From NCBI GenBank assembly GCA_040387195.1, contig JAZKEF010000012.1, positions 1 to 64,000 of the forward strand: 64,000 bases of DNA, read 5' to 3'. How positions within the stretch are numbered: position 1 is the stretch's first letter; each line of letters begins with the position of its first letter. The DNA comes from UKL13-3 sp040387195. Its GTDB lineage: Bacteria; Bacteroidota; Bacteroidia; UKL13-3. Shown piece after piece: positions 15,384 through 24,335 of this stretch. Under the pieces are notes generated by a model, which saw only the letters and a list, made by a program, of their open reading frames with translations, was not told the DNA's origin and searched no databases. The position numbers and the translations under genes are program-made.

Positions 15384-15402
15384 TAGTTTATATTATAAAC
15401 TA
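15384..15402. promoter_or_regulatory. Candidate operator: 19-bp palindrome upstream of the PCMD operon
   Basis: TAGTTTATA (15384-15392) and TATAAACTA (15394-15402) are perfect inverted arms about one base. It lies 35 bp upstream of the ATG at 15349, just upstream of a weak -7-like element (TAATCTTTG, 15377-15369), i.e. in the -33 region. The operon's own wHTH product is a natural candidate to bind it. Confidence 0.45.
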
Positions 15403-15475
15403 GTTTGTAAATAAATAACACTTTATATACGTAATTATATAATAATCAATGAAATAAATTAAGTCAAAAATGATT

Positions 15476-16204
15476 TTAGTTCAAATTTAAACCAAAAGTA
15501 AGACCGAACCAAGGCTTTGATTCATACAACCAATAGCGTTTGTTATTATCTAATAACTGATCAAATCCAACTGCAAGACCTACGGTAAAGTTATTAACGG
15601 CTATAATGCCTGCGACTCCCTTTGCAAAAACTACCCCATCGTATTCTGAAGATAGCAATCCGGCTGTAGTTGTGGGTGTAATGGCTGCATTTCCAAATCC
15701 TCCAAATACACCAACTGAAAACCCATAATGGTCGAGTATCCGGTTGGATACTTTTAATGGGTTCTGTTCATAACGGACAATATACCTATCCGTGCGATAA
15801 CCCAGGTAAACTGAACCATTCAACGTGGCATTGAGCTGGGATGGCACCCGGCCTTTAGAAGGTCTGTACTTAAGCGGAGTTACAAGAAAGTCAATATCGA
15901 AGCTATTCTTTTGAAACGACATACTTTCCTGATCTATAACGAAGCGCTCTTTGGGATATACTTTGAATGTCGTAACACTATCAATCACTTTTTGTCCACT
16001 AACTTTTCGGGAAGGAAATATTCTGAAATCATCCCCGAGAACATCAATATATACCAGTTGTTTTTTTTTCTCAACTTTCCCTGTGTAGTATCCGTCCTTA
16101 AACTCCTTTTTGGGCGTTTCCCGAACTATACTACAACCTGTAGCCATCAGGTAAACAATTGGTATAAACAAGGCACATATACGATCACGATACATTGATT
16201 TCAC
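15476..16204 (-). CDS. Putative outer-membrane lipoprotein
   Basis: A 242-residue protein of unknown function. The N-terminus holds a hydrophobic segment and a lipobox-like LMATGC with the cysteine at 24, so lipidation is likely. The C-terminal half has outer-membrane-barrel character (glycine-aromatic alternation, YGFSVGVFGGFGNAA, VGLAVGFDQLL), and the protein ends in LTFGLNLN, a barrel-type terminus. An alternative ATG lies three codons downstream. It is 24 bp past PBP1A on the same strand and may share its transcript. Confidence 0.65.
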   Translation of the reverse strand: MKSMYRDRICALFIPIVYLMATGCSIVRETPKKEFKDGYYTGKVEKKKQLVYIDVLGDDFRIFPSRKVSGQKVIDSVTTFKVYPKERFVIDQESMSFQKNSFDIDFLVTPLKYRPSKGRVPSQLNATLNGSVYLGYRTDRYIVRYEQNPLKVSNRILDHYGFSVGVFGGFGNAAITPTTTAGLLSSEYDGVVFAKGVAGIIAVNNFTVGLAVGFDQLLDNNKRYWLYESKPWFGLTFGLNLN

Positions 16205-16228
16205 TTTGTTACAATTATTGTATACTGT

Positions 16229-18433
16229 TTATTCCTCAAACAACTCCACCTTGTCGGGAACCTTCTCATCGTATGACTTACAGTTTATTTCAACAGTAAG
16301 CGGTTGTTTAGGTGCTTCAAATTCAGCCTGCACTTTAAACAAGGAAGTATCGGCTGTTACCTTCTTCATATAATTGCCCCAAATGGGCATGGCCATACCC
16401 GACCCTGACCCAAGCTCCATGCTTCGGAAGTGGATGGCACGGTCTTCAAAACCTGTCCACACTCCTGTTACCAGGCTCGGAGTAATACCCATAAACCAAC
16501 CATCACTATAATTTTGGGTAGTTCCTGTCTTTCCTCCAACGGCTCCCGGTATTAAATAGTGGTATTTAATCTTGGCGGCTGTTCCATGTGCCGTAACACG
16601 CTCCAGCATTTTTTCCATAATGTATGCTGTTTGTTCACTAATGGCTTCCACGGTACGTGGCACCACTTCTCGCACCACGTTTCCATTTTTATCCAGAATG
16701 GTTGCTACATAAATGGGTTCTGTCCATACGCCTTTATTGGCATAAGTGGCATAAGCTCCAACCATCTCATATACTGAAATATCCGATACTCCTAAAGCAA
16801 TTGCGGGATAAGGTTCCATCTTACTTGTGATTCCCATCTTTTTGGCTAATTCAATCACAGAATTCGGACCGGTTGGCCCTAATTGTTTCATCAGGTACAA
16901 CACAATATTATTTACTGAAAACTGCAATCCCCTGAACAGTGTCATTTCCGGTTCGTTATATTTCTTGGAATCGGCATTGGCCGGATTGTAGTCGGGATAC
17001 CCTTCAAACTGCACAGGCTGGTTGGGTGCCACAAAACATGGGCTCCAACCATTATCCATAGCCATTGTATACACCAGCGGTTTAAACGTTGAACCCACCT
17101 GACGTTTAGAATGTACGTTGACATGATCGTATTTAAAATACTTGTGGTTAATTCCACCAACCCATGCTTTCACAAATCCGGTGCGCGGGTCCATGCTCAT
17201 CAATCCACATTGCATAAAATACTTGTAATACTTAATTGAATCAAGCGGAGTCATTACCGTATCAATTTCGCCCTTGTATGAAAACACTTTCATCTTCACC
17301 TTTGTATTAAAGGCCACCTTAATTTCTTCATCCGTTGCTCCTGCAGCTTTCATCATGTGGTAACGGTCACTGCGTTTCATCCCTGCATCAATGAGCTCGG
17401 TAAATGTTCCCCATGGCTCCCTTCCTTTCCAGTGGTTATAGAATTTACGCTGATGATCCTTGGCATGATTGTATACTGCCTCTTCCGCTATTTTCTGCAT
17501 TTTACTGTTAATCGTAGTGTATATCTTCAACCCGTCCTTGTACAAATTGAATCCGTTTTCTTCGCACCACTCCAATAACTCCAACCGTAAATGCTCCCTG
17601 AAATAAGGAGCCAACCCGTCATTGTGATCATCTTCCTGATAATTGAGTTCAATGGGTTTTATCTTCAAAGAATCAAATGCCGTTTCGGTTAAAAAATCAT
17701 TTTTACGCATTTGATTCAGTACTGTATTTCTTCTGCGTATTGCATTTTCGGGATTACGCACCGGGCTGTAGCGGGTTGGTGCCTTCAGCATTCCTACCAG
17801 CATGGCTGCTTCCAGTTCGGTTACATCTTTCGGTTTTTTCCCGAAGAAGGTTTTGGAGGCGGAACTGATGCCGAATGAATTACCACCAAACTCGACCGTG
17901 TTAAAATACATGGTAATGATTTCTTCTTTGGTATACCGTTCTTCAATGCGCACGGCTGTAATCCACTCCTTTAGTTTGGTAGTGGCTTTATTAAACACAT
18001 TATTGAAACGTTTGCGGGGAAACAGGTTTTTGGCAAGCTGCTGGGTAATAGTACTCGCACCACCGCGGGTTCCCATAAAAAGGACGGCCGTAGAAAAACG
18101 CCTGAAATCGATCCCTGAATGTTTGTAAAAACGGATATCCTCGGTAGCAACCAATGCATTGAGCAGGTTGGGACTGATCTCATCAAAATTGGCATTGCTA
18201 CGGTTTTGGAGGTAGTATTTTCCAATCACTACCCCATCTTCACTATATATCTCAGAGGCAAGATACGTCTTAGGATTTTCAAGTTCTTCTAGGGGTGGCA
18301 ATTCGCCAAACCATCCCCAGGTGATGGTAAGAATGAATAGCGCAAACAATACAATACCCGAGAGGAAACTCAGCCACAGCCATTTTAACCATCGGGTGTA
18401 GGGGTTATCAAAAAATAGTTCTTTCCAGTTCAC
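16229..18433 (-). CDS. Class A penicillin-binding protein (PBP1A-like)
   Basis: A 734-residue bifunctional peptidoglycan synthase. A membrane anchor lies at about 18-40. The GT51 glycosyltransferase domain follows with EDIRFYKHSGIDF and GGASTITQQLAKN, the catalytic glutamates being in these motifs. The transpeptidase domain has the S448-x-x-K451 motif (GSTFKP), SVNN and KTGTT near 640. The start is GTG at 18433, overlapping the stop of the upstream gene as GTGA, so its translation is coupled to SprE. PBP1A and SprE in one transcript links wall synthesis and type IX secretion in this organism's expression plan. Confidence 0.93.
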   Translation of the reverse strand: MNWKELFFDNPYTRWLKWLWLSFLSGIVLFALFILTITWGWFGELPPLEELENPKTYLASEIYSEDGVVIGKYYLQNRSNANFDEISPNLLNALVATEDIRFYKHSGIDFRRFSTAVLFMGTRGGASTITQQLAKNLFPRKRFNNVFNKATTKLKEWITAVRIEERYTKEEIITMYFNTVEFGGNSFGISSASKTFFGKKPKDVTELEAAMLVGMLKAPTRYSPVRNPENAIRRRNTVLNQMRKNDFLTETAFDSLKIKPIELNYQEDDHNDGLAPYFREHLRLELLEWCEENGFNLYKDGLKIYTTINSKMQKIAEEAVYNHAKDHQRKFYNHWKGREPWGTFTELIDAGMKRSDRYHMMKAAGATDEEIKVAFNTKVKMKVFSYKGEIDTVMTPLDSIKYYKYFMQCGLMSMDPRTGFVKAWVGGINHKYFKYDHVNVHSKRQVGSTFKPLVYTMAMDNGWSPCFVAPNQPVQFEGYPDYNPANADSKKYNEPEMTLFRGLQFSVNNIVLYLMKQLGPTGPNSVIELAKKMGITSKMEPYPAIALGVSDISVYEMVGAYATYANKGVWTEPIYVATILDKNGNVVREVVPRTVEAISEQTAYIMEKMLERVTAHGTAAKIKYHYLIPGAVGGKTGTTQNYSDGWFMGITPSLVTGVWTGFEDRAIHFRSMELGSGSGMAMPIWGNYMKKVTADTSLFKVQAEFEAPKQPLTVEINCKSYDEKVPDKVELFEE

Positions 18434-21147
18434 TGTTTAACGGGTTTAGTTTTTTCGTACTCCACAAAAATAGCGTTGTAACTATCCACCTTTTTCTCTT
18501 TCAACATTTTTTTAAAGTTAGGAACAGAAATAACAAATGCAATAGCTCCTCCCTGGTATTGCAATCGTTTTTTCAGCGCGTCACGCGTTTTAAAATCAGT
18601 GTAAAAGGTCATTGCTTTGTTCAATTCCTTAAACTCCCTCACCAGCAGCAGTTGGTAGCCATCATTAGATAACATCGGATTGGCACGCAGGTTATCAAAC
18701 TCATGGTATTCTTCATTGTAACTCATCATCCTGCCAATGAGTTCATTCATTTCCAGTTTATCATCCCTAATGGCAATCACATAATAAAAGGGACCACTTT
18801 CATCAATGGTAAAATCGGCTTCAACCGGCTTGAGCGAATCCGGCACATGCTGTTCTGTTTGCCTTTTAATGGCTTTCAGGATATCGGTTGCCCTGTCGCC
18901 AACATCCGTTTTAGGATAACGGGCAGCTACCTCCGTAAGTTCTTTTTGAAACTCCGGAATGCCTTCAGATCTTCCTACGGCAAGGGCATACAATAAATCA
19001 TACTTAGGTTGTAAAGCATTTCCGGGAAACTTTTTGTCTGACTCCTTTTTCTGCTGTTTTACTTCGGCAAAATTCCCGTCAAGGTATTTCTGATACAATT
19101 GCTCGTAAAACAACACTACTTCTCTATTGGCATCCGACTCAGCGGAACTGATGCTTTTGTTTTGTAGAATCAATGCATACGGACTTGTAGGATAATCCTT
19201 GATCAACTTATTCTTAGCTGCAGTTGCCTTATCGGTTTGTTGCAGTTGATTGTACAGTTTAAACATCTTGTACAATACTTCCGGTTCATACTCACTTTTA
19301 GGAAAGCGTTTTAATAGCAACTCATAATCTTTAACCGCTTCTTTAGCATCTCCCAACTTTTCATCATAAATAACACCTATGTTAAAATAGGCCAGCGCAA
19401 GTCTGTTATTTGATTTTTTCAAATCACTTCCCGTAAAAGGAACATCGGCAATCCAGGCCTGACGATCGCCCGAAATCCCGGGAGCTCCGCGTTGCGTTTC
19501 CCCTCCTTGGGTTTCACCATCAGTTGTACCGTCATCAGGAGACTTATCTTTTTGAGAGGTAGTGGAATCACCCTCAGTTCCATCGGTTCCTACATCATCC
19601 TGCTTTTCCTTTTCTTTAGCTGCAATTCTCCAATAGTCTTCATTGGCTCTTTGACCCCATTTTTTAGAACTAAAAAACTCGGATGCTCCTGCAACCATCA
19701 TTGTCGGGTTGTAAAAATACCACTGCCCTTGTTCACCAAATCCTGCAGTAGTTGTATTGGCAATAGCTCCCTGGTTATTTAATTTAGCCAAACGGTCTTC
19801 TTCCTTTTTATCCTTTGCACGCTTAACCGCATTAGCTGAATCAAGTTTGGCTGCAGCAATCCACTGGTCAATTTTTTTCTCAATATCCTCTTTTGATAGT
19901 TTAGCGATAGCCTGCAAACTATCTTCCGTTTCAATCACAATAAGGTTGTTGATCAAATCGGAGAGCACTGTTTTTTTATCAATTATCTTCTGGTAATTTT
20001 TATACGAAGGGCTGATGCTGGAAGCCGTGCTGTCGTAATAAGCCTGTGCAAGTTTATAATCGGGCATATCGAGGTAGATATTTCCCAGTGCAAGATATGC
20101 CAGTGCTTTTTGGTTTGAATTTTTACCCGGCACTACTGCAGCCATTTTAAACGCCTTTATCGCAGCCGGAATATTCTTCTCCTTGGTTTCGAGCACTCCC
20201 AATTCATACCAGATCTGATCATAAAATCCATCATTTTTATCATCGCGGAGCATCCGTTTTAAGGAACGTCTGACTCTTTTAACCGAAGCCTGATCTGCAG
20301 GATCATAACTGCGGGCAAGGTTGATGCTGGCATTGAACTCAAAATCGTAAGGTGCCAGCATCTTTAAAATTTTACCAAAATACTGATTGGCCAGTTTCAC
20401 ACTATCCATTTGTGCATATAGCTGACCAAGAATAAATGTATACCTGATTTTATCCTTTTTAGCGGTAGTATAATCAAGTGCAATCTTTAGTTTTTCGGCC
20501 GCGGTGCTATATTTTTCTTGCTTAATGGCAATATCTGCTGCAGTTGCATAAATCTCACGGGTATATTCTTTAGGTGTTTCGGGGAATATTTTACGGTACA
20601 GGTTTTGTTTCTTAAGCTTGGCGTTCTCTTCACTCAACAGCAACCCCATTACCGCCTCGGCCTCATCAACCTTTTTTAAACCGGTATAACACTTGGCAAT
20701 CCATGCAGTAGAAATAGGACGCAACCCCTGGTTTTTATACTTAGCATTGATGTATTGAAAAGCCTCCATGGCAGCGTAGTAGTCGCGCTTAAAGTAATGC
20801 GCCTTGCCCATCAAAAAATAGCTATTGTCGGTATACCTGCCTACATAATGGTTTTGGACAGATAATGATGCCTTTTTCAAGACAATATCGAGTTGGCCTG
20901 CTACACCCTTGGATGCCGCTTCATCGCCATAAGGAAATACCTCAAGTATTTTGGTGAAATCGTTCTGGTGGCCCTTTTCCAGCACTTCTATAACCTCAAC
21001 ATATTTTACTTCTCCGTTAAAATATACATTGAACCGGCCCGTCATGGTGTGCCAATTACGGTTTAACCACCTGTCTTTTGTAGGGTTACAGGCCATCAAC
21101 AAACAGAGTACGCCTAAAAAACTGATGAAAAATTTAAAATACCGCAA
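18430..21147 (-). CDS. sprE: TPR lipoprotein SprE/PorW-like, T9SS and gliding component
   Basis: About 905 residues from a TTG start at 21147, chosen because it begins a lipoprotein signal (LRYFKFFISFLGVLCLLMAC) and lies about 34 nt from the promoter start; a longer frame upstream reads through the promoter. The mature N-terminus (CNPTKDRWLNRNWHTMTGRFNVYFNG) is the hallmark of SprE/PorW. Many TPR units follow (SYFLMGKAHYFKRDYYAAMEAFQYI, ALAYFNIGVIYDEKLGDAKEAVKDYELLL). SprE/PorW is an outer-membrane lipoprotein required for T9SS function and, in flavobacteria, gliding. The centre carries a Gln/Asp/Gly-rich low-complexity segment. It is cotranscribed with PBP1A. Confidence 0.87.
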   Translation of the reverse strand: MRYFKFFISFLGVLCLLMACNPTKDRWLNRNWHTMTGRFNVYFNGEVKYVEVIEVLEKGHQNDFTKILEVFPYGDEAASKGVAGQLDIVLKKASLSVQNHYVGRYTDNSYFLMGKAHYFKRDYYAAMEAFQYINAKYKNQGLRPISTAWIAKCYTGLKKVDEAEAVMGLLLSEENAKLKKQNLYRKIFPETPKEYTREIYATAADIAIKQEKYSTAAEKLKIALDYTTAKKDKIRYTFILGQLYAQMDSVKLANQYFGKILKMLAPYDFEFNASINLARSYDPADQASVKRVRRSLKRMLRDDKNDGFYDQIWYELGVLETKEKNIPAAIKAFKMAAVVPGKNSNQKALAYLALGNIYLDMPDYKLAQAYYDSTASSISPSYKNYQKIIDKKTVLSDLINNLIVIETEDSLQAIAKLSKEDIEKKIDQWIAAAKLDSANAVKRAKDKKEEDRLAKLNNQGAIANTTTAGFGEQGQWYFYNPTMMVAGASEFFSSKKWGQRANEDYWRIAAKEKEKQDDVGTDGTEGDSTTSQKDKSPDDGTTDGETQGGETQRGAPGISGDRQAWIADVPFTGSDLKKSNNRLALAYFNIGVIYDEKLGDAKEAVKDYELLLKRFPKSEYEPEVLYKMFKLYNQLQQTDKATAAKNKLIKDYPTSPYALILQNKSISSAESDANREVVLFYEQLYQKYLDGNFAEVKQQKKESDKKFPGNALQPKYDLLYALAVGRSEGIPEFQKELTEVAARYPKTDVGDRATDILKAIKRQTEQHVPDSLKPVEADFTIDESGPFYYVIAIRDDKLEMNELIGRMMSYNEEYHEFDNLRANPMLSNDGYQLLLVREFKELNKAMTFYTDFKTRDALKKRLQYQGGAIAFVISVPNFKKMLKEKKVDSYNAIFVEYEKTKPVKQ

Positions 21148-21187
21148 CGGATTTGAATGATGATTGAATACTATAACTTTGGAAACG

Positions 21188-21216
21188 CAAAAATATTTTA
21201 TTACCTTAAACTTCAA
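21188..21216 (-). promoter_or_regulatory. Promoter of sprE
   Basis: On the minus strand there is TTG (21216-21214), an 18-nt spacer and TATTTTTG (21195-21188). The predicted start is near 21181, giving a 34-nt leader to TTG 21147, which supports that start codon. Confidence 0.65.
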
Positions 21217-21286
21217 AGCGCAAGTAAGGGAAATTAAAAACACTTTTGCATACTCCGATTTTATTTCCAAGTATTGGAACCAAATT

Positions 21287-21667
21287 ATGACGCAACCGAA
21301 GAAAAAGCTGATCCATAAACTCAAAAACAAGTTCCGGCTTGTTATTATTAATGATGTAACATTTGAAGAGAAATTCTCTTACAGCCTCACTCCCATGAAT
21401 GTTTTTATCGGCTTCAGTTCGTTTCTGGTGTTTTTTGCGGCCATTATTATCATGCTTATTGTTTTTACCCCGGTTCGGGAGTTTATTCCCGGATACACTG
21501 ATTCGGGCATGAAAAGAGATGTTTCGAAACTGATTTTACAAACCGATTCGCTTGAAAAAGCATTATACGAAAAAGATGCCTACTACAAAAACATCCTGAA
21601 CGTGTTAAATGACAGAGTTGAGAACCGAGATACTGCTGTTTTAGAGGTGAATACAACGAAGAAATAA
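21287..21667 (+). CDS. Membrane-anchored coiled-coil protein resembling the N-terminus of bactofilin-linked M23 peptidases
   Basis: A 126-residue protein from ATG 21287; an extended frame to a TTG at 21164 overlaps the divergent promoter and is not needed. The cytoplasmic part includes KFRLVIINDVTFEEKFSYSLTPMN. One membrane segment follows (VFIGFSSFLVFFAAIIIMLIVFT), then VREFIPGY and a short coiled coil to the end. This layout resembles the N-terminal third of Bacteroidota M23 peptidases encoded next to bactofilin, but no peptidase domain (HxxxD, HxH) follows before the stop. I infer a truncated or regulatory anchor paired with the bactofilin downstream. Confidence 0.7.
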   Translation: MTQPKKKLIHKLKNKFRLVIINDVTFEEKFSYSLTPMNVFIGFSSFLVFFAAIIIMLIVFTPVREFIPGYTDSGMKRDVSKLILQTDSLEKALYEKDAYYKNILNVLNDRVENRDTAVLEVNTTKK

Positions 21668-21697
21668 CCCGAATTTCTGTTTTAAGGAAAAAACCAG

Positions 21698-21705
21698 TAC
21701 TTTTG
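21698..21705 (+). promoter_or_regulatory. -7 element upstream of bactofilin-ATP synthase operon
   Basis: TACTTTTG fits TAnnTTTG. A CTG at 21677-21679 (18-nt spacer) may be the -33 element. The predicted leader to the bactofilin ATG is about 83 nt. It may drive bactofilin and, by readthrough, the atp genes. Confidence 0.5.
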
Positions 21706-21794
21706 TGCGGAATTCCTTGCTAAGCAAGCATATTCACTAATTTTCAATCATACTTCCGGTATGATTACGATTCACTTATTAACCATTTTTGAGT

Positions 21795-22241
21795 ATGGCA
21801 ATTTTCAATTCAAATAAAGCGGCTGCCCCTTTTAACCCTAATAATTTAAACATTATCAATGCGGGAACAACCATTCTGGGCGATTTATCCTCGGAAGGAG
21901 ATATGCGTATTGACGGGACAGTTAAAGGATACATTTCCTCGAAAGCACGTTTGGTATTGGGTGCAACTTGTAAAATTGAAGGCGATATTAAAGCCGCAAA
22001 CCTTGAACTGTCAGGAGAAGTAACGGGGAATATATACGTAACCGAACTGCTTACCATTAAAGCATCTGCTAAAATTACGGGAGATATTGTTTCGAACAAA
22101 TTGATTATCGAATCGGGTGCTGAGTTTAATGGCAGTTGCTCGATGAAAGAAGCAAAAAATACCTTAAAAAAGGTGGTAAATGAAGAAATTCCAATCGCCA
22201 AGAGTTTTGACACAGCAGCCAAACAAGCCATCCTTCAATAA
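21795..22241 (+). CDS. Bactofilin (polymer-forming cytoskeletal protein)
   Basis: A 148-residue protein from ATG 21795. After a short flexible N-terminus it has a bactofilin (DUF583) beta-helix: repeated strands TTILGDLSSEGDMRIDGTVKGYI, ARLVLGATCKIEGDI, ANLELSGEVTGNIYV and ELLTIKASAKITGDI, spaced about 17-22 residues. Bactofilins self-assemble into non-polar filaments that organise cell-wall enzymes. The gene overlaps the next one by 62 bp, so expression is coupled to the ATP synthase operon. Confidence 0.93.
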   Translation: MAIFNSNKAAAPFNPNNLNIINAGTTILGDLSSEGDMRIDGTVKGYISSKARLVLGATCKIEGDIKAANLELSGEVTGNIYVTELLTIKASAKITGDIVSNKLIIESGAEFNGSCSMKEAKNTLKKVVNEEIPIAKSFDTAAKQAILQ

Positions 22242-22431
22242 GTACGCTAAATTTAGCGCAATAGCCTTTCAGTGGATTATCCTGTTTGTGGGATTGTCGC
22301 TTGGTGGGGATTGGCTTGATACTTACTTACTCAACAATTTCCCTTTATTTACGCTGATCGGGGTGTTTTTAGCCTTGTTCATCATCTTCTATTCGCTGTA
22401 CAAACTCGTTACCAATCAAGATTCTGAATAA
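22180..22431 (+). CDS. AtpZ/AtpI-type small membrane protein of ATP synthase
   Basis: An 83-residue protein with two membrane helices (FSAIAFQWIILFVGLSLGGDWLD and FTLIGVFLALFIIFYSLYKLV), the layout of AtpZ/AtpI-domain proteins. These are encoded first in atp operons and assist c-ring assembly or Mg handling. The ATG at 22180 lies inside the bactofilin gene; the N-terminal 25 residues are hydrophilic and no other in-frame start exists. The stop overlaps the next ATG (TAATG). Confidence 0.82.
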   Translation: MKKFQSPRVLTQQPNKPSFNKYAKFSAIAFQWIILFVGLSLGGDWLDTYLLNNFPLFTLIGVFLALFIIFYSLYKLVTNQDSE

Positions 22432-22835
22432 TGCTGATACGTTTCTATTCCCTGTTATTGGGTCTTACTTTGCTCCAAATTGGAATTGTATTGCAGTTCC
22501 CTGAAGTGTTTGTGGTTAAAGATACTGTGATAAGTATCATGTTTATGGGTATTTTAACAGCTGCCATATACCCCATTGCCATGATCGGACGTAAAAGTGA
22601 TGACGGTTACACGTTCATTATTTCGGCCTATATCAGTATAGGTCTTAGGTTTATACTCAGTTTGTGTTTTATCGTGTATTATAAACTCACCCGCACACAT
22701 TACGAACTCAGCTTCATCTTTGCCTTTTTTACCAGCTATATTTTATACACAATATTTGAAATTTACTGGTTAACTGCTAAATTGCGACCCATTTTAAAGG
22801 AAAAAACGAGCACCAATGAGTCGAATAACAACTAG
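22431..22835 (+). CDS. ATP synthase-linked membrane protein (AtpI position)
   Basis: A 134-residue protein with four membrane helices (LIRFYSLLLGLTLLQIGIVLQ, VISIMFMGILTAAIYPIAMI, TFIISAYISIGLRFILSLCFIVYY, LSFIFAFFTSYILYTIFEIYWL), matching the unnamed AtpI-like protein that precedes atpB in Bacteroidota. It is overlapped at both ends: TAATG with the upstream gene and 20 bp with atpB. A role in c-ring or F0 assembly is inferred from position. Confidence 0.72.
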   Translation: MLIRFYSLLLGLTLLQIGIVLQFPEVFVVKDTVISIMFMGILTAAIYPIAMIGRKSDDGYTFIISAYISIGLRFILSLCFIVYYKLTRTHYELSFIFAFFTSYILYTIFEIYWLTAKLRPILKEKTSTNESNNN

Positions 22836-24060
22836 ATTTTCAACGAGAAACGTCCTGATTTCATACCTTTTTGCACTCGCTTTTTTAGTGGGCAATTCAA
22901 GCGTAATGGCTCAACATGATGCAAAAAACGAACATTCGACTGGTGCAGAAGCTGTAAAAAATGAAGTAGCCCATCTAGATTCAACCCTTGTTGAAGGAGC
23001 AGAACATGCAGGCGAAGCTGCTATCGGACATCACGAAACCAAAGAAGAGAAATTTAATACAAGTGCCGTGATTATGGAGCATATTGCCGATGGACATGAT
23101 TGGCACTTATGGGGACACACATCCATTCACCTTCCTGTTATATTGTATACGGATAAAGGAATCGAATGTTTTTCAAGCGGAAAGTTTAACCACGGACACG
23201 ATGCTTATACCGGAAAATACTACACATACCGAATCGTTGAGAATAAAGTTAAAATAGTAACTGAAAGTAATGCACCATTGCACAGTGAACATTCAGAAGA
23301 AGCTCATGAGGGACATGGAGCGGCAACCTTTGCAATTAATAAGGAAGCCACTTCACACTTGATTGATTTTTCTATCACCAAAAATGTTGCCTCCATGATG
23401 GTCTCTATGTTGTTTTTATGTTTGATATTTTTCAGCGTAGCTGCTGCTTACAAAAAACGAGGTATCGGAGCTCCAAAAGGACTTCAATCGTGGTTGGAAC
23501 CTATCATCATTTTTGTTCGCGATGAAATTGCCCGCCCTAATCTTGGTGAGAAGTATGCCAAGTTCATGCCTTATTTGTTAACCGTGTTCTTCTTCATCTG
23601 GATGAACAACGTATTGGGTCTTATTCCTTTTTTCCCGGGAGGAGCTAACGTAACCGGTAATATTGCCGTTACCTTAGTATTGGCTCTAGCAACCTTTATT
23701 ATTACAACCTTAAATGGTACCAAAACATACTGGAGTCACGTATTTACTCCGCATGTGCCACTTTGGTTATACCCATTGATGATTCCTGTAGAGATCATCG
23801 GATTGTTTACCAAGCCCTTCGCGTTGATGATTCGTTTGTTTGCAAACATCACAGCAGGTCACATCCTTGTATTGAGTTTAGTATGTTTAATATTCATATT
23901 TAAATCGATGGCGGTAGCAACCGTTTCAGTTCCGTTTGTTGTTTTCATCAGCGTAATTGAAATGTTGGTAGCGTTTATTCAAGCGTTCATCTTTACCATT
24001 CTTTCAGCGTTGTACATTGGTATGGCATTGGAGAAACCAAGTGAAGATGCACATCATTAA
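22816..24060 (+). CDS. atpB: ATP synthase F0 subunit a
   Basis: A 414-residue protein, longer than most subunit a because of an N-terminal signal-like segment (about 10-33) and a His/Glu-rich region (about 34-185, for example HDAKNEHS, GHHETKEE). This extension is typical of Bacteroidota. The C-terminal core has the membrane helices and the proton-path arginine in FALMIRLFANITAGHIL. It overlaps the upstream membrane gene by 20 bp. Confidence 0.95.
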   Translation: MSRITTRFSTRNVLISYLFALAFLVGNSSVMAQHDAKNEHSTGAEAVKNEVAHLDSTLVEGAEHAGEAAIGHHETKEEKFNTSAVIMEHIADGHDWHLWGHTSIHLPVILYTDKGIECFSSGKFNHGHDAYTGKYYTYRIVENKVKIVTESNAPLHSEHSEEAHEGHGAATFAINKEATSHLIDFSITKNVASMMVSMLFLCLIFFSVAAAYKKRGIGAPKGLQSWLEPIIIFVRDEIARPNLGEKYAKFMPYLLTVFFFIWMNNVLGLIPFFPGGANVTGNIAVTLVLALATFIITTLNGTKTYWSHVFTPHVPLWLYPLMIPVEIIGLFTKPFALMIRLFANITAGHILVLSLVCLIFIFKSMAVATVSVPFVVFISVIEMLVAFIQAFIFTILSALYIGMALEKPSEDAHH

Positions 24061-24103
24061 TTTTGAAACTTTTTTTTGTTTAACCAAATAATATAAATCA
24101 CAC

Positions 24104-24313
24104 ATGACAGGAAGTATTGCTGCAATTGGAGCCGGATTAGCTGCTATCGGAGCAGGTTTAGGTATCGGCCGTATCGGTGGATCCGCTATGGAAGGTATGG
24201 CTCGCCAACCTGAAGCTGCTAACAAAATTCAAACTGCTATGCTAATCGCTGCTGCCTTCGTTGAGGCAGTATCGCTTTTCGCGGTTGTAGTTGCTTTGTT
24301 AGGTAACGGCTAA
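24104..24313 (+). CDS. atpE: ATP synthase F0 subunit c
   Basis: A 69-residue two-helix proteolipid. Helix 1 is glycine-rich (AAIGAGLAAIGAGLGIGRIGG), then the polar loop ARQPEA, then helix 2 with the ion-carrying glutamate in AAFVEAVSLFAVV. The residue equivalent to the Na ligand Gln of Na-type c subunits is Ile here and the residue after the glutamate is Ala, so the ring is predicted to carry protons. A hairpin follows at 24336-24359. Confidence 0.96.
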   Translation: MTGSIAAIGAGLAAIGAGLGIGRIGGSAMEGMARQPEAANKIQTAMLIAAAFVEAVSLFAVVVALLGNG

Positions 24314-24335
24314 GAATTAAAAACTATTGAAATAG

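Noticed and set aside
21147..21330. N-terminal extension of SprE to position 21330
   Set aside because: It would be translated from DNA upstream of the predicted transcription start and would bury the lipoprotein signal.
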